Assembly (NCBI RefSeq): GCF_014649395.1 | Contig: NZ_BMSY01000004.1 | Span: 434,001 to 498,000, forward strand | From: Streptomyces aureoverticillatus | GTDB lineage: Bacteria; Actinomycetota; Actinomycetes; Streptomycetales; Streptomycetaceae | Reading direction: 5' to 3' | Length of the DNA stretch: 64,000 nt | Shown here: positions 1 through 11,758 of the stretch, piece after piece | Layout: every line of letters starts with the position of its first letter | How positions within the stretch are numbered: position 1 is the stretch's first letter | The notes under the pieces: generated by a model | Seen by the model: only the letters and a program-made list of their open reading frames with translations | Told to the model about the DNA's origin: nothing | Databases searched by the model: none | Translations under genes and position numbers: made by a program

Positions 1-1
1 G

Positions 2-313
2 GCCCCCGCCGTGGTGACCGAGGTGGTGGACACCGACAGTCGGCGCGGCGCCGAGATGTTCTGCACCGTGCGGGAGACCGGCGGGGACCGCGAGACGTAC
101 GAGGTGTCCCAGCAGGAGAACTGCTTCGGCCAGGCCAAGGAGGGCGACCGCGTCGAGATCCGCAAGGATCCGCTCGGCCTGCTCGACCCTCGGCTGCCGG
201 ACAGCCCGGACGACCGGAGCACCACGCGGATCACTGTCGGCATCGCGGCCGGACTCACGTCGCTCACCGCGGCCACGACGTTCTACGGGGGACAGCGGCG
301 CAGGGATTGGTAG
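2..313 (+). CDS. C-terminal part of a small membrane protein (5' end outside window)
   Basis: The frame is open to the left edge, so the true start is probably outside the window; the first visible start codons are GTG at 11 and 14. About 100 residues are visible: a charged, probably extracytoplasmic or cytoplasmic stretch with two cysteines (MFCTV, ENCFG), then one predicted membrane segment near residues 74-92 (ITVGIAAGLTSLTAATTF) and a short basic tail QRRRDW. The layout, a soluble domain followed by a C-terminal helix, resembles DUF3592-type proteins of Streptomyces, but I cannot assign a family securely. No function can be inferred. Confidence 0.55.
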   Translation, partial: APAVVTEVVDTDSRRGAEMFCTVRETGGDRETYEVSQQENCFGQAKEGDRVEIRKDPLGLLDPRLPDSPDDRSTTRITVGIAAGLTSLTAATTFYGGQRRRDW

Positions 314-441
314 CCCGCGCAGCGGCCGGGTCCGACCGGCGACGAGCACGCATCGTGCCGCGCGCCCGTGGCCGGCACGAATCGTGACGCGCCTGTGGCC
401 GGAAGCGTGGGCTCCGCCACAGCCGTCCTGATGGAGCCTGC

Positions 442-933
442 TTGACTCGGCCAATGCTCTTTCTGCTCCTGCTGTTGGCCCTGGCCGGTCTGATCGCCGT
501 CTTCGGTTTCGTCGGCTACGGATGCGGCACCCTGGGCCGCGTCGGCCTCCGGCGGGCCGACCGTGAGACATGGCTTCGAAGCTGCGCCGCCCTCCTGTGC
601 GCGGCGGCGGTCGCCCTGTACACCTTGGGCCTGCTCGGGGTCGCCGGTGCGGTCATGACCGCGGAGGACGGCGGTACGGACTCGGCGCCGATTCGGTCCT
701 GCCGTACACCGGGCTGGCAGGAGCGGACGGCGGCCGACGGGATCGTCGGCTACACGGTCGACTATGTGCCGCTCCGTTTCCTCTGCGAGACGAATGACGG
801 CGGCAGTTACGCGACCGGCGCCGTTCCCGGTTACGTCAATCCGGCCGCGTTCGGTTTCGCGCTCGCAGCCGTGGGGCTCGGGGTCAGCGCCGCCCGGTGC
901 GGCTCTGGTCGCGTGCCGCGCGGTAGCGCGTGA
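442..933 (+). CDS. hypothetical membrane protein
   Basis: A 163-residue protein of unknown function with about three or four hydrophobic segments: residues 5-28 at the N-terminus, 48-72, and one near 130-150, separated by a cysteine-containing loop (SCRTP, FLCET) that probably faces outside. The TTG at 442 is favoured because GGAG lies five bases upstream at 433-436; the in-frame ATG at 454 is the alternative and would remove four residues. Its 3' end overlaps the 3' end of the convergent gene on the other strand by about 50 bp. I recognise no domain. Confidence 0.55.
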   Translation: MTRPMLFLLLLLALAGLIAVFGFVGYGCGTLGRVGLRRADRETWLRSCAALLCAAAVALYTLGLLGVAGAVMTAEDGGTDSAPIRSCRTPGWQERTAADGIVGYTVDYVPLRFLCETNDGGSYATGAVPGYVNPAAFGFALAAVGLGVSAARCGSGRVPRGSA

Positions 934-1249
934 TCAGTGCGGTGAGTTGTGAGTTGAAGCCTTCCGCGGCCTCGAGGGCGGCTTCCGGCAGGGGGTCGTC
1001 CGGTGCGCAGCCGAGCGCCGGGTGTCCGGCGAGGTGGGCGCACAGGGCGTCGAGGTGGTCCAGGAGGGCGGCGTCGCGCTCCTGGGCGGGGGTGAGGGAG
1101 CGCAGCCACGCGAAGCGCGCGGCGGGGGCGTCGGGGCGGGGCGGCAGGGCGCGGCGCAGGCTCTCGGCGCGCGCGGTCAGGGTGTTCCACACCGGCACGC
1201 GCAGGACTGCGACCAGGCTTCCGAGGTCGGCTTCCACGGTGGTGGTCAT
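884..1249 (-). CDS. hypothetical soluble protein
   Basis: About 121 residues if translation begins at the ATG at 1249 (MTTTVEADLGSL); the frame stays open upstream to 1384 but that extension is proline/alanine rich and looks like non-coding GC-rich sequence. The protein is predicted to be helical, with no signal peptide or membrane segment, and is rich in Ala, Leu and Arg. It follows the P450 gene on the same strand, about 160 bp downstream, so it could be transcribed with it. No family recognised. Confidence 0.45.
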   Translation of the reverse strand: MTTTVEADLGSLVAVLRVPVWNTLTARAESLRRALPPRPDAPAARFAWLRSLTPAQERDAALLDHLDALCAHLAGHPALGCAPDDPLPEAALEAAEGFNSQLTALITRYRAARDQSRTGRR

Positions 1250-1411
1250 GTACTCACGCTCGCAGAGGGCACTGACATCGGGGCCCGGCGCGGGCGGCGC
1301 GTCAGGTGAGTCAGCCGTCCGGGTCCCGCCCGGTGGGGCAAGCGGGGGCACGGCCGGAGCGGGGGCGTGGGGCTGCGGGCTCACGGCCGTCCGGGACCCG
1401 CGGGCCCACGC

Positions 1412-2743
1412 TCACGCCGAGTGCCGGTCGCTCACGAGCATGCGGATGTCGTCCGCCGCCCACAGCACGAACCGTTCGATCGGTGTCACCGTCTCGCGTC
1501 CGGGCGCGGGCCGGAACCGGAAGCGTTTGAGCAGCACGGCCAGGACCAGCTCCGCCTCGACCATGGCCAGCGCCGCGCCCTCGCAGCTGCGGGGGCCGAG
1601 CCCGAAGGGGATGTAGGCGAGCCTCGGACGCTTGGCGGTCTCCTCGGGGGTGAACCGCTCGGGTACGAACTTCTCCGGTTCGGGCCAGTACGCGGGGTTC
1701 AGGTGGACGGCCCAGAACGGATAGAAGATCGTCGCCCCGGCGGGGATCTCGTAGTCGCCGAGGACGAGCGGCTCGGTCGTCTCGCGGGCGCCGTACGGGC
1801 CGGGCGGGTACAAGCGCATGGACTCCTTGAGGGCCATTTCGAGGTACGTGAGGCGGCGGAGGTCGGCGTACTCGGGCGCCGCCCGCTCCCCGAGCACGCG
1901 GTCCAGCTCGTCGGCGACGCGGGTGGCCGCGTCGGGGTGGCGTGCCAGCAGGTGCAGCGTCCAGGAGACGGCCACCCCGGTGGTGTGGTGGGCGGCCAGC
2001 ATCGTCACCATGACGGTGTCGCGGATCCGCGCGGGGCTCTCGCCGGCCTCGATGAGCGCCCCGATCAGATCGCTCTTGTCCGCGCGGCCGCCGGAGCGAT
2101 GGGCCGCGACGACCCGGTCGACGGTCGCGCGCAGGAAGGCCAGGGCCTCCTCGGCGCGCCGGGCGCGTTCGTCCTGCGTGCCCGGGACCGGCACTTGGTA
2201 GAGCCGTCCCAGGTATTCGGTGAGCACCTCCTCGAACGCGGCGATGACTCTGTCCGGGTCAGCGAGGTCGCCGTCGCCGCCGAGGGCGTACTCGCTGATC
2301 ATCCGCAGTGTCAGGGCGGTGAGGTCCTTCTGCAGCTCGACGGGTTCGCCGTCGGCCCGCGCGGCCCAGTCGTCCGCGAGCGCCGTCGCCAGCTCGGTGA
2401 ACCGCCCGAAGTGCCGTTCGTGGGAGGGGCGCCCGGCCAGCACCGAAAGGAGCACCCGGCGCCACGGCGTGTGTTCGTCGGCCCCGATCACCTGGAGGTT
2501 GCCCGCCTCGCAGAGCGGGGCCAGGAACTCGAACAGTCGCTCCGGCCGCTTGTCGATGTGCGCCGTCGCCTCCAGCAGCACGGGGTCGGCGACCGACACG
2601 GCCGTCTCGGCGCCCGGGAGCTGGAACCGTACGACGGGTCCGTACTCCGCGTGCAGCCGCAGCTGGTAGTGGTGCAGGCCGCCCGCCTCCGTGACGGCAC
2701 CCACGCCGCCGTCCGTGCGGGGCTCGGGGCCGGGGATCCGCAT
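1412..2743 (-). CDS. cytochrome P450
   Basis: A 443-residue bacterial class I-type cytochrome P450, a haem-thiolate mono-oxygenase needing external redox partners. Visible hallmarks are the I-helix oxygen-activation motif (AHHTTG, about residue 250), the K-helix ExxR (ESMR), the PERF segment (VPERF) and the haem-binding loop FGLGPRSCEG with the proximal cysteine near residue 387. No N-terminal membrane anchor is present, as usual for soluble actinobacterial enzymes. No ferredoxin or ferredoxin reductase gene is adjacent. The long K-to-haem spacing and VPERFTPEE region resemble the CYP102/CYP4-like branch more than the typical macrolide P450 branch. Substrate unknown. Confidence 0.93.
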   Translation of the reverse strand: MRIPGPEPRTDGGVGAVTEAGGLHHYQLRLHAEYGPVVRFQLPGAETAVSVADPVLLEATAHIDKRPERLFEFLAPLCEAGNLQVIGADEHTPWRRVLLSVLAGRPSHERHFGRFTELATALADDWAARADGEPVELQKDLTALTLRMISEYALGGDGDLADPDRVIAAFEEVLTEYLGRLYQVPVPGTQDERARRAEEALAFLRATVDRVVAAHRSGGRADKSDLIGALIEAGESPARIRDTVMVTMLAAHHTTGVAVSWTLHLLARHPDAATRVADELDRVLGERAAPEYADLRRLTYLEMALKESMRLYPPGPYGARETTEPLVLGDYEIPAGATIFYPFWAVHLNPAYWPEPEKFVPERFTPEETAKRPRLAYIPFGLGPRSCEGAALAMVEAELVLAVLLKRFRFRPAPGRETVTPIERFVLWAADDIRMLVSDRHSA

Positions 2744-2934
2744 GTCGCCTCCTGGAGGCCAGTTGGCACCTTGAGCAAGAACGTGTCGTCGCTTCCGCGA
2801 GCCTCCCCATAGGGCTTCCGCGCCATGCGCGCAGGCCCACCGTCCACGGCGGAGAGGCTGCCCGCGCAGGCGCGCGGGGCGTACCGGCGCGGCAGACCGG
2901 CGGGGCGGCTGTCCGGCCCGGACGAGCGGCGGGA

Positions 2935-4248
2935 ATGATCGAGTTCATGCTCCTCGAGTCCCTGTCCGTCGCCGCGCTGGTCGTGGTGCTCGTCTGTGCC
3001 GTCGTCCGTCCCTTCGGCCGGCCGGAGGCGGTCTTCGCGGTGCCCGCGGCGGGCCTCGTGATCGTCACCGGCGCGATCCCGCTGGAGGACGTGCGCGAGG
3101 AGGCGGCCCGGCTCGGGCCGGTGATCGGCTTCCTCGCCGCCGTTCTCGTACTCGCCAAACTCTGCGACGACGAGGGGCTCTTCCGGGCCTGCGGGGCCTG
3201 GATGGCGCACTGGGCCCGGCACCGGCCGCGGCGACTACTGGGCGCGGTGTTCGGCCTCGCCTCGGTGGTCACCGCCGCGCTCAGCCTCGATGCCACGGTG
3301 GTCCTGCTGACGCCCGTCGTGTTCGCCACGGCCACCCGCATGGGCACCCCCGCCAAGCCCCATGCCTATGCCTGCGCGCACTTGTCCAACACGGCGTCCG
3401 TGCTGCTGCCGGTGTCGAACCTGACGAACCTGCTCGCCTTCACCGCCACCGGGCTGACCTTCACCCGCTTCGCGCTGCTGATGCTGCTGCCGTGGCTGGC
3501 CGCCATCGCCGTCGAGTACGCCGTGTTCCGGCGCTTCTTCGCCTCCGAACTCGACGTCGCCCCCGAAGCCGACGTTGCACCCGATCCCGACGCGCCCACC
3601 GAACTCGACGCATCAACCGGGAACGACAGCGCCCGGGAACCCGCGCGGCTCCCCCTCTTCCCCCTCGTGACCGTCGCCGCGACACTCGTCGGGTTCGCCG
3701 TGGCCTCCGCGGTCGGCATCGACCCGGCGTGGGCCGCGACGGCCGGCGCCGCCGTCCTGGCCGGCCGGGCCCTCGTCCGACGCCACACCACCCCTGCCGC
3801 GATCGTCCGCTCCGCCGCCCTGCCGTTCCTGGCCTTCGTCCTGGCGCTCGGCATCGTCGTACGAGGTGTACTCGACAACGGTCTCGGCGACGCCCTCGAC
3901 CGGGCCCTGCCCGACGGCGCCTCGCTGCCCGCCCTCCTCGGCACCGCCGCGCTCGCCGCCGTCCTCGCGAATCTGATCAACAATCTGCCGGCCGTGCTCG
4001 CCCTCGCCCCGCTGGCCGCCCCCTCCGGGCCGGGCGCGGTGCTCGCGGTCCTCCTCGGCGTCAACATCGGCCCGAACCTCACGTACGCGGGATCCCTGGC
4101 CACCCTCTTGTGGCGGCGCGTCACCCATCACCATGACCACGAGGTCCAGCTCAAGGAGTTCACCCTCCTCGGCGTGCTCACCGTGCCCCTCGCGCTGTTC
4201 GTCTCGACTCTCGCGCTGTGGGCGTCACTGAGGATCAGCGGCACATGA
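2935..4248 (+). CDS. ArsB/SLC13-family permease
   Basis: A 437-residue polytopic inner-membrane transporter of the ion transporter superfamily (ArsB, NhaD, SLC13/CitM). About ten to eleven hydrophobic segments can be counted. Characteristic features are LSLDATVVLLTPVV around residue 120, the NTASVLLPVSNLTNLLAF segment around residue 155 that matches the ArsB/CitM substrate loop, and the repeat-two counterpart ANLINNLPAVLALAPL near residue 345. The central cytoplasmic loop (about 200-235) is acidic and Asp/Pro rich. The substrate could be arsenite/antimonite or an organic anion; no ArsR, ArsC or other arsenic genes adjoin, so I do not assign arsB. Its 3' end overlaps the convergent MerR gene by 24 bp. 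Confidence 0.85.
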   Translation: MIEFMLLESLSVAALVVVLVCAVVRPFGRPEAVFAVPAAGLVIVTGAIPLEDVREEAARLGPVIGFLAAVLVLAKLCDDEGLFRACGAWMAHWARHRPRRLLGAVFGLASVVTAALSLDATVVLLTPVVFATATRMGTPAKPHAYACAHLSNTASVLLPVSNLTNLLAFTATGLTFTRFALLMLLPWLAAIAVEYAVFRRFFASELDVAPEADVAPDPDAPTELDASTGNDSAREPARLPLFPLVTVAATLVGFAVASAVGIDPAWAATAGAAVLAGRALVRRHTTPAAIVRSAALPFLAFVLALGIVVRGVLDNGLGDALDRALPDGASLPALLGTAALAAVLANLINNLPAVLALAPLAAPSGPGAVLAVLLGVNIGPNLTYAGSLATLLWRRVTHHHDHEVQLKEFTLLGVLTVPLALFVSTLALWASLRISGT

Positions 4249-4638
4249 GCGGCGCCCGTCTTCCCTCGCCGGGGGCAGGCAGGAGCGGCCCTGTTCCCTC
4301 GCGTCGCCGGCGAGGGAGATCGCCGTGTCCAGCCGGTCCCTTGTCTCCAGCAGGTCGCTGATCTGCCCGTCGATACGGGCACGTTCGGCGCGCAGCCGTT
4401 CCAGGAGCTGTGGGGCCACTTCCTCGGACTCGATGCACGGCAGCAGTTCCACGATGGTCCGGCTGGCGAGACCCGCGGCGTAGAGCTGCTGGATGAGCCG
4501 GACCCGGTCGATGGCCACGGCCGGGTAGTGGCGCTGACCGCTGGGGCTGCGGTCAGCGGCGAGGAGGTGCTGTTCCTCGTAGTAGCGCAGCGCTCGTACG
4601 CTCACGCCGGTCGCAGCGGCGAGTTCACCGATCCGCAT
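4225..4638 (-). CDS. MerR-family transcriptional regulator
   Basis: A 137-residue MerR regulator. The N-terminal winged helix is intact (MRIGELAAATGVSVRALRYY, then the beta wing with SGQRHY), followed by a coiled-coil dimerisation helix around residues 80-110 and a short C-terminal tail. A serine and two cysteines sit near the C-terminus (RSCLPP, RSCAAD), which could in principle sense an electrophile or metal, but this is a guess. A GGAGGGGGAGAG ribosome site precedes the ATG. The gene diverges from the old-yellow-enzyme reductase, with a MerR-type promoter between them, so the reductase is the likely target. Confidence 0.92.
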   Translation of the reverse strand: MRIGELAAATGVSVRALRYYEEQHLLAADRSPSGQRHYPAVAIDRVRLIQQLYAAGLASRTIVELLPCIESEEVAPQLLERLRAERARIDGQISDLLETRDRLDTAISLAGDAREQGRSCLPPAREDGRRSCAADPQ

Positions 4639-4720
4639 GCTCTCCCCCTCCGGAGCCAGTCTGTGGCGGCGGCCTTCGGGCCGATTCTCGCAGCGCCGAT
4701 TGCTCGGGGCCCTGAACTAC

Positions 4721-4752
4721 TTGCCTCTGACGTCAACGTCAGGTTTTAGCGT
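4721..4752 (+). promoter_or_regulatory. MerR-type promoter/operator of the reductase gene
   Basis: A -35-like TTGCCT (4721-4726) and a -10-like TTAGCG/TAGCGT (4746-4752) are separated by 19-20 bp, the overlong spacer typical of MerR-activated promoters. The spacer is filled by a perfect dyad, CTGACG (4727-4732) and CGTCAG (4737-4742) around TCAA. It points toward the reductase gene that starts at 4807 and lies 83 bp from the divergent merR start. Confidence 0.75.
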
Positions 4753-4806
4753 AGCCGACGTACCGCCCAACCCCAGTCGTCGGCACCACGCGAAGGACAC
4801 ACCACT

Positions 4807-5877
4807 GTGACCAGTCTGTTCGACAGCTTCCAGCTCGGGAACCTCACGCTCCCCAACCGCATCGTCATGGCGCCCATGACACGTGCCCGCGCGTCCGCCG
4901 ACGGCATCCCCAATGAGAGCGCCGGAACGTACTACGCGCAGCGCGCCACCGCCGGACTCATCGTCAGCGAGGGCGTACAGCCCAGCCTCACCGGTCAGTC
5001 CAACCCCAACACGCCCGGTCTGCACACCGACGAGCAGGTCGCCGCCTGGCAACCGGTGACCGCCGCCGTCCACACCAACGGCGGCCGCATCTTCGCCCAG
5101 CTCATGCACGCCGGCCGCGTCGGTCACCCCGATGTCGCCGGTCACCACCCCGTCGCGCCCTCCGCGATCGCCCTCGACACTCCTCTGTTCACCGGCCCGC
5201 GCGGCCGCCGGCCCGCGCCGGTCCCGCGCGCCCTCACCACCGCCGAAGTCCGGGGCGAGGTACGGGTCTTCGCCGACGCCGCCCGCCGGGCCGTCGACGC
5301 CGGCTTCGACGGCGTCGAACTCCACGGAGCCAACGGCTACCTCATCCAGCAGTTCCTCTCCTCCAACACCAACCGGCGCACCGACGCGTACGGCGGGTCC
5401 GTCACCGGCCGCATCCGCTTCGCCGTCGAGGCCACGGAGGCGGCCGCCGACGCCATCGGGGCCGACCGCGTCGGCCTGCGCCTGTCCCCCGGCGGCCACG
5501 TCTGGGACATCGCCGAGGACGACGTCCCCCAGCACTACGCGGCCCTGGTCGAGGCCCTCGCGCCCCTCGGCCTCGCCTACCTCCACCTCCTCGTCACCAC
5601 CGACGAGGACACCCTCGTCGCGCTGCGCAAGGCCTGGCCGGGCGCCTTCATCATCAACCCCGGCGGCCAGATCGGCCCCCAGGAGGGCGACCGCGCCCTC
5701 GGCGACCACTGGCTCACCCAGGGCGCCGACCTCATCAGCTACGGCCGCGCCTACCTCGCCAACCCCGACCTCGTCGAACGCTTCCGCACGGGTTTGCCTC
5801 TGCACACCGCCGACCCCGACACGTGGTTCCAGGGAGGCCTCACCGGGTACACGACGTACGCGAGCTTCCAGCACTGA
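4807..5877 (+). CDS. old yellow enzyme family alkene reductase (NADH:flavin oxidoreductase)
   Basis: A 356-residue FMN-dependent TIM-barrel reductase of the OYE/NemA class, which reduces activated C=C bonds and nitro compounds using NAD(P)H. Recognisable elements are the N-terminal LFDSFQLGNLTLPNRIVMAP, the HGANGYLIQQF active-site strand (His/Asn pair that binds the substrate carbonyl or nitro oxygen, near residue 178), the NRRTDAYGGS phosphate loop, and the C-terminal GRAYLANPDL. The GTG start is preceded by GAAGGA eight bases upstream. Control by the divergent MerR regulator fits a role in detoxifying electrophiles. Confidence 0.93.
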   Translation: MTSLFDSFQLGNLTLPNRIVMAPMTRARASADGIPNESAGTYYAQRATAGLIVSEGVQPSLTGQSNPNTPGLHTDEQVAAWQPVTAAVHTNGGRIFAQLMHAGRVGHPDVAGHHPVAPSAIALDTPLFTGPRGRRPAPVPRALTTAEVRGEVRVFADAARRAVDAGFDGVELHGANGYLIQQFLSSNTNRRTDAYGGSVTGRIRFAVEATEAAADAIGADRVGLRLSPGGHVWDIAEDDVPQHYAALVEALAPLGLAYLHLLVTTDEDTLVALRKAWPGAFIINPGGQIGPQEGDRALGDHWLTQGADLISYGRAYLANPDLVERFRTGLPLHTADPDTWFQGGLTGYTTYASFQH

Positions 5878-5931
5878 AGTGCCGGTCGCGGGCTGCTCAC
5901 AGCGCCGGATACGGCGGGGAAGACTCGCCGG

Positions 5932-6186
5932 ATGCGTACTCGTGTCGAAGTCCCGTCAGGGCTGCTGCTGCGCCGCTGGGAGGCTGCGGACGCCGCTTCG
6001 GTGCTGACCGCTTTCGCCGATCCCCTCATGCGGGGGCAGAGCAGGGAGCCGGTGGATTCGGTGGACGCCGTCGAGGGGCGGCAACGCCAGAAGCTGGCGT
6101 ACGACGGCGTCCGCCATGACGTCGAGCTGCACGCCCGGCTGGCGACGGACCCGGAGCCGTCGACAGCCTCCGCCACGTTCAACTGA
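5932..6186 (+). pseudogene. internally deleted GNAT acetyltransferase
   Basis: The 84-codon frame begins like a RimJ/RimL-type GNAT (VPSGLLLRRWEAADAASVL, then FADPLMRGQS) and ends like one (YDGVRHDVELHARLATDPE), but the whole core of about 100 residues that carries the acetyl-CoA loop (Q/RxxGxG/A) is missing. Full members are about 180 residues. The junction lies near residues 44-52 (SVDAVEGRQRQKLAYDG) and is in frame, so a short peptide could still be made, but it cannot be an acetyltransferase. I call it a decayed gene; family knowledge rather than a computed alignment supports this. Confidence 0.65.
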
Positions 6187-6355
6187 CCCCGGACGGAGGG
6201 GAGCAGGCAGAGGCGATAGGGTCGGCCTCATGAAGTGATGATCCAGGCGCGCCCCTCCACCCGACGCCGTCCGAGCGCGTGCTCCGGCGTCGGGTAGGTG
6301 TGCCTTGGGCCCGCAGCAGCTCATCATTCACTTCGCAACGAATCGGACACTTCAC

Positions 6356-7105
6356 ATGACCGACGACCTGTTCCTCGACCACGTCGCCGACCAACTCGCC
6401 GCCCTGCCCGCCGTGCGCGCCGTCACGCTCGGCGGCTCTCGCGCCCAGGGCACCCATACCCCCGACAGCGACTGGGACTTGGCCCTGTACTACCGAGGCG
6501 CGTTCGACCCGGACGACCTGCGTGCGCTCGGCTGGGGCGGCGAGGTCTCCGGGATCGGCGGCTGGGGCGGCGGGGTCTTCAACGGTGGCGGCTGGTTCAC
6601 CATCGACGGCCGGAGCGTCGACGTGCACTACCGCGACCTCGACGTGGTCGAACACGAACTCGCCGAAGCCCGGCAAGGCCGCTTCCGCTGGGAGCCGTTG
6701 ATGTTCCACCTCGCGGGAATCCCCAGCTATCTGGTCGTGGGCGAACTCGCCGTCAACCAGGTGTTGCGCGGCACCCTGCCCCGGCCCGAGTACCCCCAGG
6801 CACTGCGCGAGGCCGCCCCGCCCGTGTGGCGGGACCGCACGGCCATGACGCTCCAGTACGCGAAGTCCTCGTACGTACCTCGCGGTCAGGCCACCGAGGC
6901 CGCGGGCGCCATCGCCACCGCGGCCCTGCAGACCGCGCACGCCGTGCTGGCCGCGCGCGGCGAATGGGTCACCAACGAGAAGCGGCTCCTGCGGCAGGCG
7001 GGGCTGCGTGACGTCGATGCCGTGGTGGCGGAGTTGCGGCCGGAGCCCGACGCCGTGGCGCGCGCGATCACGGACGCGGAGGGGATGTTCGCGGCGGCGG
7101 GCTGA
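6356..7105 (+). CDS. nucleotidyltransferase-fold protein (first of pair)
   Basis: About 249 residues from the ATG at 6356 (MTDDLFLDHV); the frame continues upstream to 6305 but without a good ribosome site. The N-terminal 120 residues carry the DNA polymerase beta-type nucleotidyltransferase signature: LGGSRAQGTHTPDSDWDLAL, that is GS followed by DxD metal ligands, and a third carboxylate in VDVHYRD. A glycine-rich stretch (GGWGGGVFNGGGW, about 63-75) interrupts the fold. The C-terminal half is helical. Related proteins modify small molecules such as aminoglycosides, or act as MNT-type toxins/antitoxins. No HEPN partner with an RxxxxH motif is obvious nearby. Substrate unknown. Confidence 0.8.
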   Translation: MTDDLFLDHVADQLAALPAVRAVTLGGSRAQGTHTPDSDWDLALYYRGAFDPDDLRALGWGGEVSGIGGWGGGVFNGGGWFTIDGRSVDVHYRDLDVVEHELAEARQGRFRWEPLMFHLAGIPSYLVVGELAVNQVLRGTLPRPEYPQALREAAPPVWRDRTAMTLQYAKSSYVPRGQATEAAGAIATAALQTAHAVLAARGEWVTNEKRLLRQAGLRDVDAVVAELRPEPDAVARAITDAEGMFAAAG

Positions 7106-7147
7106 CCCGGCGCGGGCCGGGCACCCCAGGGGGCGGGCCTTGCCGGT

Positions 7148-7222
7148 TCATCGGCGCGGCGGGGCCGTGATCGCTCGTCGGCGTGGTGGGGCCGTGATCG
7201 CTCGTCGGCGTGGTGGGGGTGA
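7148..7222. repeat. 27-bp tandem repeat, 2.8 copies
   Basis: Three head-to-tail copies start at 7148, 7175 and 7202; copies one and two differ only at two or three positions and the third is cut short after about 21 bp. The core is CGGCGTGGTGGGGCCGTGAT. It fills most of the space between the two nucleotidyltransferase genes and makes no convincing protein. It may be simple GC-rich slippage DNA. Confidence 0.8.
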
Positions 7223-7277
7223 GACCGGTTCGGGCGCGCCTGGAGATCGGCTCCCGGGGCTGGCACGATGAACGTCC

Positions 7278-8003
7278 ATGAATGATCATGAGACGGCTCG
7301 CGCCGAGGCCTCACGGTTGGTTCAGGCGCGCTTCCCGCACGCCCTGGGTGCCCTGCTCGGAGGCTCCGCCGCCCATGGGCGCGCCACCCCGACCAGCGAT
7401 CTCGACGTGGCCGTCCTCCTGCCGGACTCGGACACGAGCCGGCGGGAGGTGGTCCGCCACGACGGCCGCCTCGCCGAACTGTTCCTCAACACCCTCGCGG
7501 ACATACCGGAGTTCTTCGCGTGGGACAGGAACCGCCGCCGGGGCACGGTCCTCTTCCTGTACGACCAGGGCGTGCCCCTCGCCGACCCGTACGGCCATGT
7601 GGCCCGCACGCGGCGACTGGCCCAGGACGTGCTCGCCTCCGGGCCGCCCCCGCTCCCCGCGGCGGAGCGGGAACACGGCCGTTACGTCCTCACCTGCTTC
7701 ATGGACGACCTCGCCGACACGCCCCCGGCCGATCGCTACGAGCAACTGGCCCTGGCCGACCAGGTGTTGGGCAAGGCCACCCATCTGCTCACCGCCCATC
7801 ACCACGCCTGGACAGGCATCGGCAAGTGGCTGCCGCGCAGGCTGCTCGACGCCGACCCGGTACGGGGGAAAGCGCTGCTGGACGGCCATCGCGCCGTGGC
7901 CGAGCAGGCCGACCCCGGCCCGTTGGCGGCCGCGGTCGAGGAGGTGCTGGCGCTGCTCGGCGGGCCCTTGCGGGAGGGGTACTCGCACGGCTGGAGCCCG
8001 TGA
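7278..8003 (+). CDS. nucleotidyltransferase-fold protein (second of pair)
   Basis: A 241-residue protein with the same polymerase-beta nucleotidyltransferase signature as its upstream neighbour: LLGGSAAHGRATPTSDLDVAV (GS then DLD metal ligands) near residues 27-46. The later part, about residues 120-220, is alpha-helical (LTCFMDDLADT, QVLGKATHLL), similar to the C-terminal region of adenylyltransferases acting on small molecules. The two neighbours are only distantly alike outside the catalytic motif, so they are not a recent duplication. Substrate and role are unknown. Confidence 0.82.
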   Translation: MNDHETARAEASRLVQARFPHALGALLGGSAAHGRATPTSDLDVAVLLPDSDTSRREVVRHDGRLAELFLNTLADIPEFFAWDRNRRRGTVLFLYDQGVPLADPYGHVARTRRLAQDVLASGPPPLPAAEREHGRYVLTCFMDDLADTPPADRYEQLALADQVLGKATHLLTAHHHAWTGIGKWLPRRLLDADPVRGKALLDGHRAVAEQADPGPLAAAVEEVLALLGGPLREGYSHGWSP

Positions 8004-8074
8004 GGTCCGGAAACCTTGAGCCCGCCCCCCGGCCCCCCGGCTACCCGTCCCCGCCCTCCGGGGCTCTGCCGCCC

Positions 8075-11268
<3,194 letters not shown>

Positions 11269-11758
11269 TGTGTGGGGGTGGAGCGTCCTTGATGAGGACG
11301 TGGCCGCATAGGCATCGCATAGGTATGCGGTCGGGCGCACGTGCGTCGGGCGGGTTGAGCCCTGGCGCGTGCATGCCATATTCGGCTGGGGCGAATGTGG
11401 CAGAGGAGTAGTTGCCCACGCAAGGGGTTGGCGCGCCCAACTCGGCCTCCGGAGCCGTGAGTTCCGCCGCCTTCGGATCAACGTTGCAGTTCCCGGGCGC
11501 TATTTGGGGCCCTGAGGCAGCACACGACCGGACGAGCACGCGAGGCCGCCTCCGCCGGACAGTCGCGACATCTGACGTCGGACGGATCCGCCGTCCCCTG
11601 CCGAGGCGCGGCGCTCACGGGGCGAAAGTCTCCCCCCGGCGCCCACCGGGCTCGCCCGTGTGCAATTGCAGCTTCGGGCATACCCAAGCGCCTGGCTGGT
11701 GACATACAGTGGCTCCCTTTGACTCCGATTGCCCCGATCTCTCAGCCAGGAGCCCCTC
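11269..11758. other. divergent intergenic region, about 490 bp
   Basis: This stretch separates the protease and the secreted unknown gene, which diverge. It holds one inverted repeat, CCGCATA (11304-11310) and TATGCGG (11324-11330) with 13 bp between, placed 36-62 bp upstream of the protease start, which could be an operator. I see no credible gene in the remainder; short open frames there have no ribosome site or family signature. Confidence 0.5.

Noticed and set aside
1367..2812. 481-codon open frame on the plus strand over the P450
   Set aside because: The P450 on the minus strand is certain (haem loop, ExxR, I-helix); the opposite frame is its mirror.
2935..4248. Naming the permease arsB
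   Set aside because: The fold fits ArsB/SLC13, but no arsR, arsC or acr genes are adjacent and citrate-type members share the same motifs.
4528..4749. Possible small gene on the plus strand between merR and the reductase
   Set aside because: It lies antisense to merR and runs over the promoter dyad; no ribosome site or family.
7148..7222. Possible CRISPR array
   Set aside because: The 27-bp units are head-to-tail without spacers, so this is a tandem repeat.
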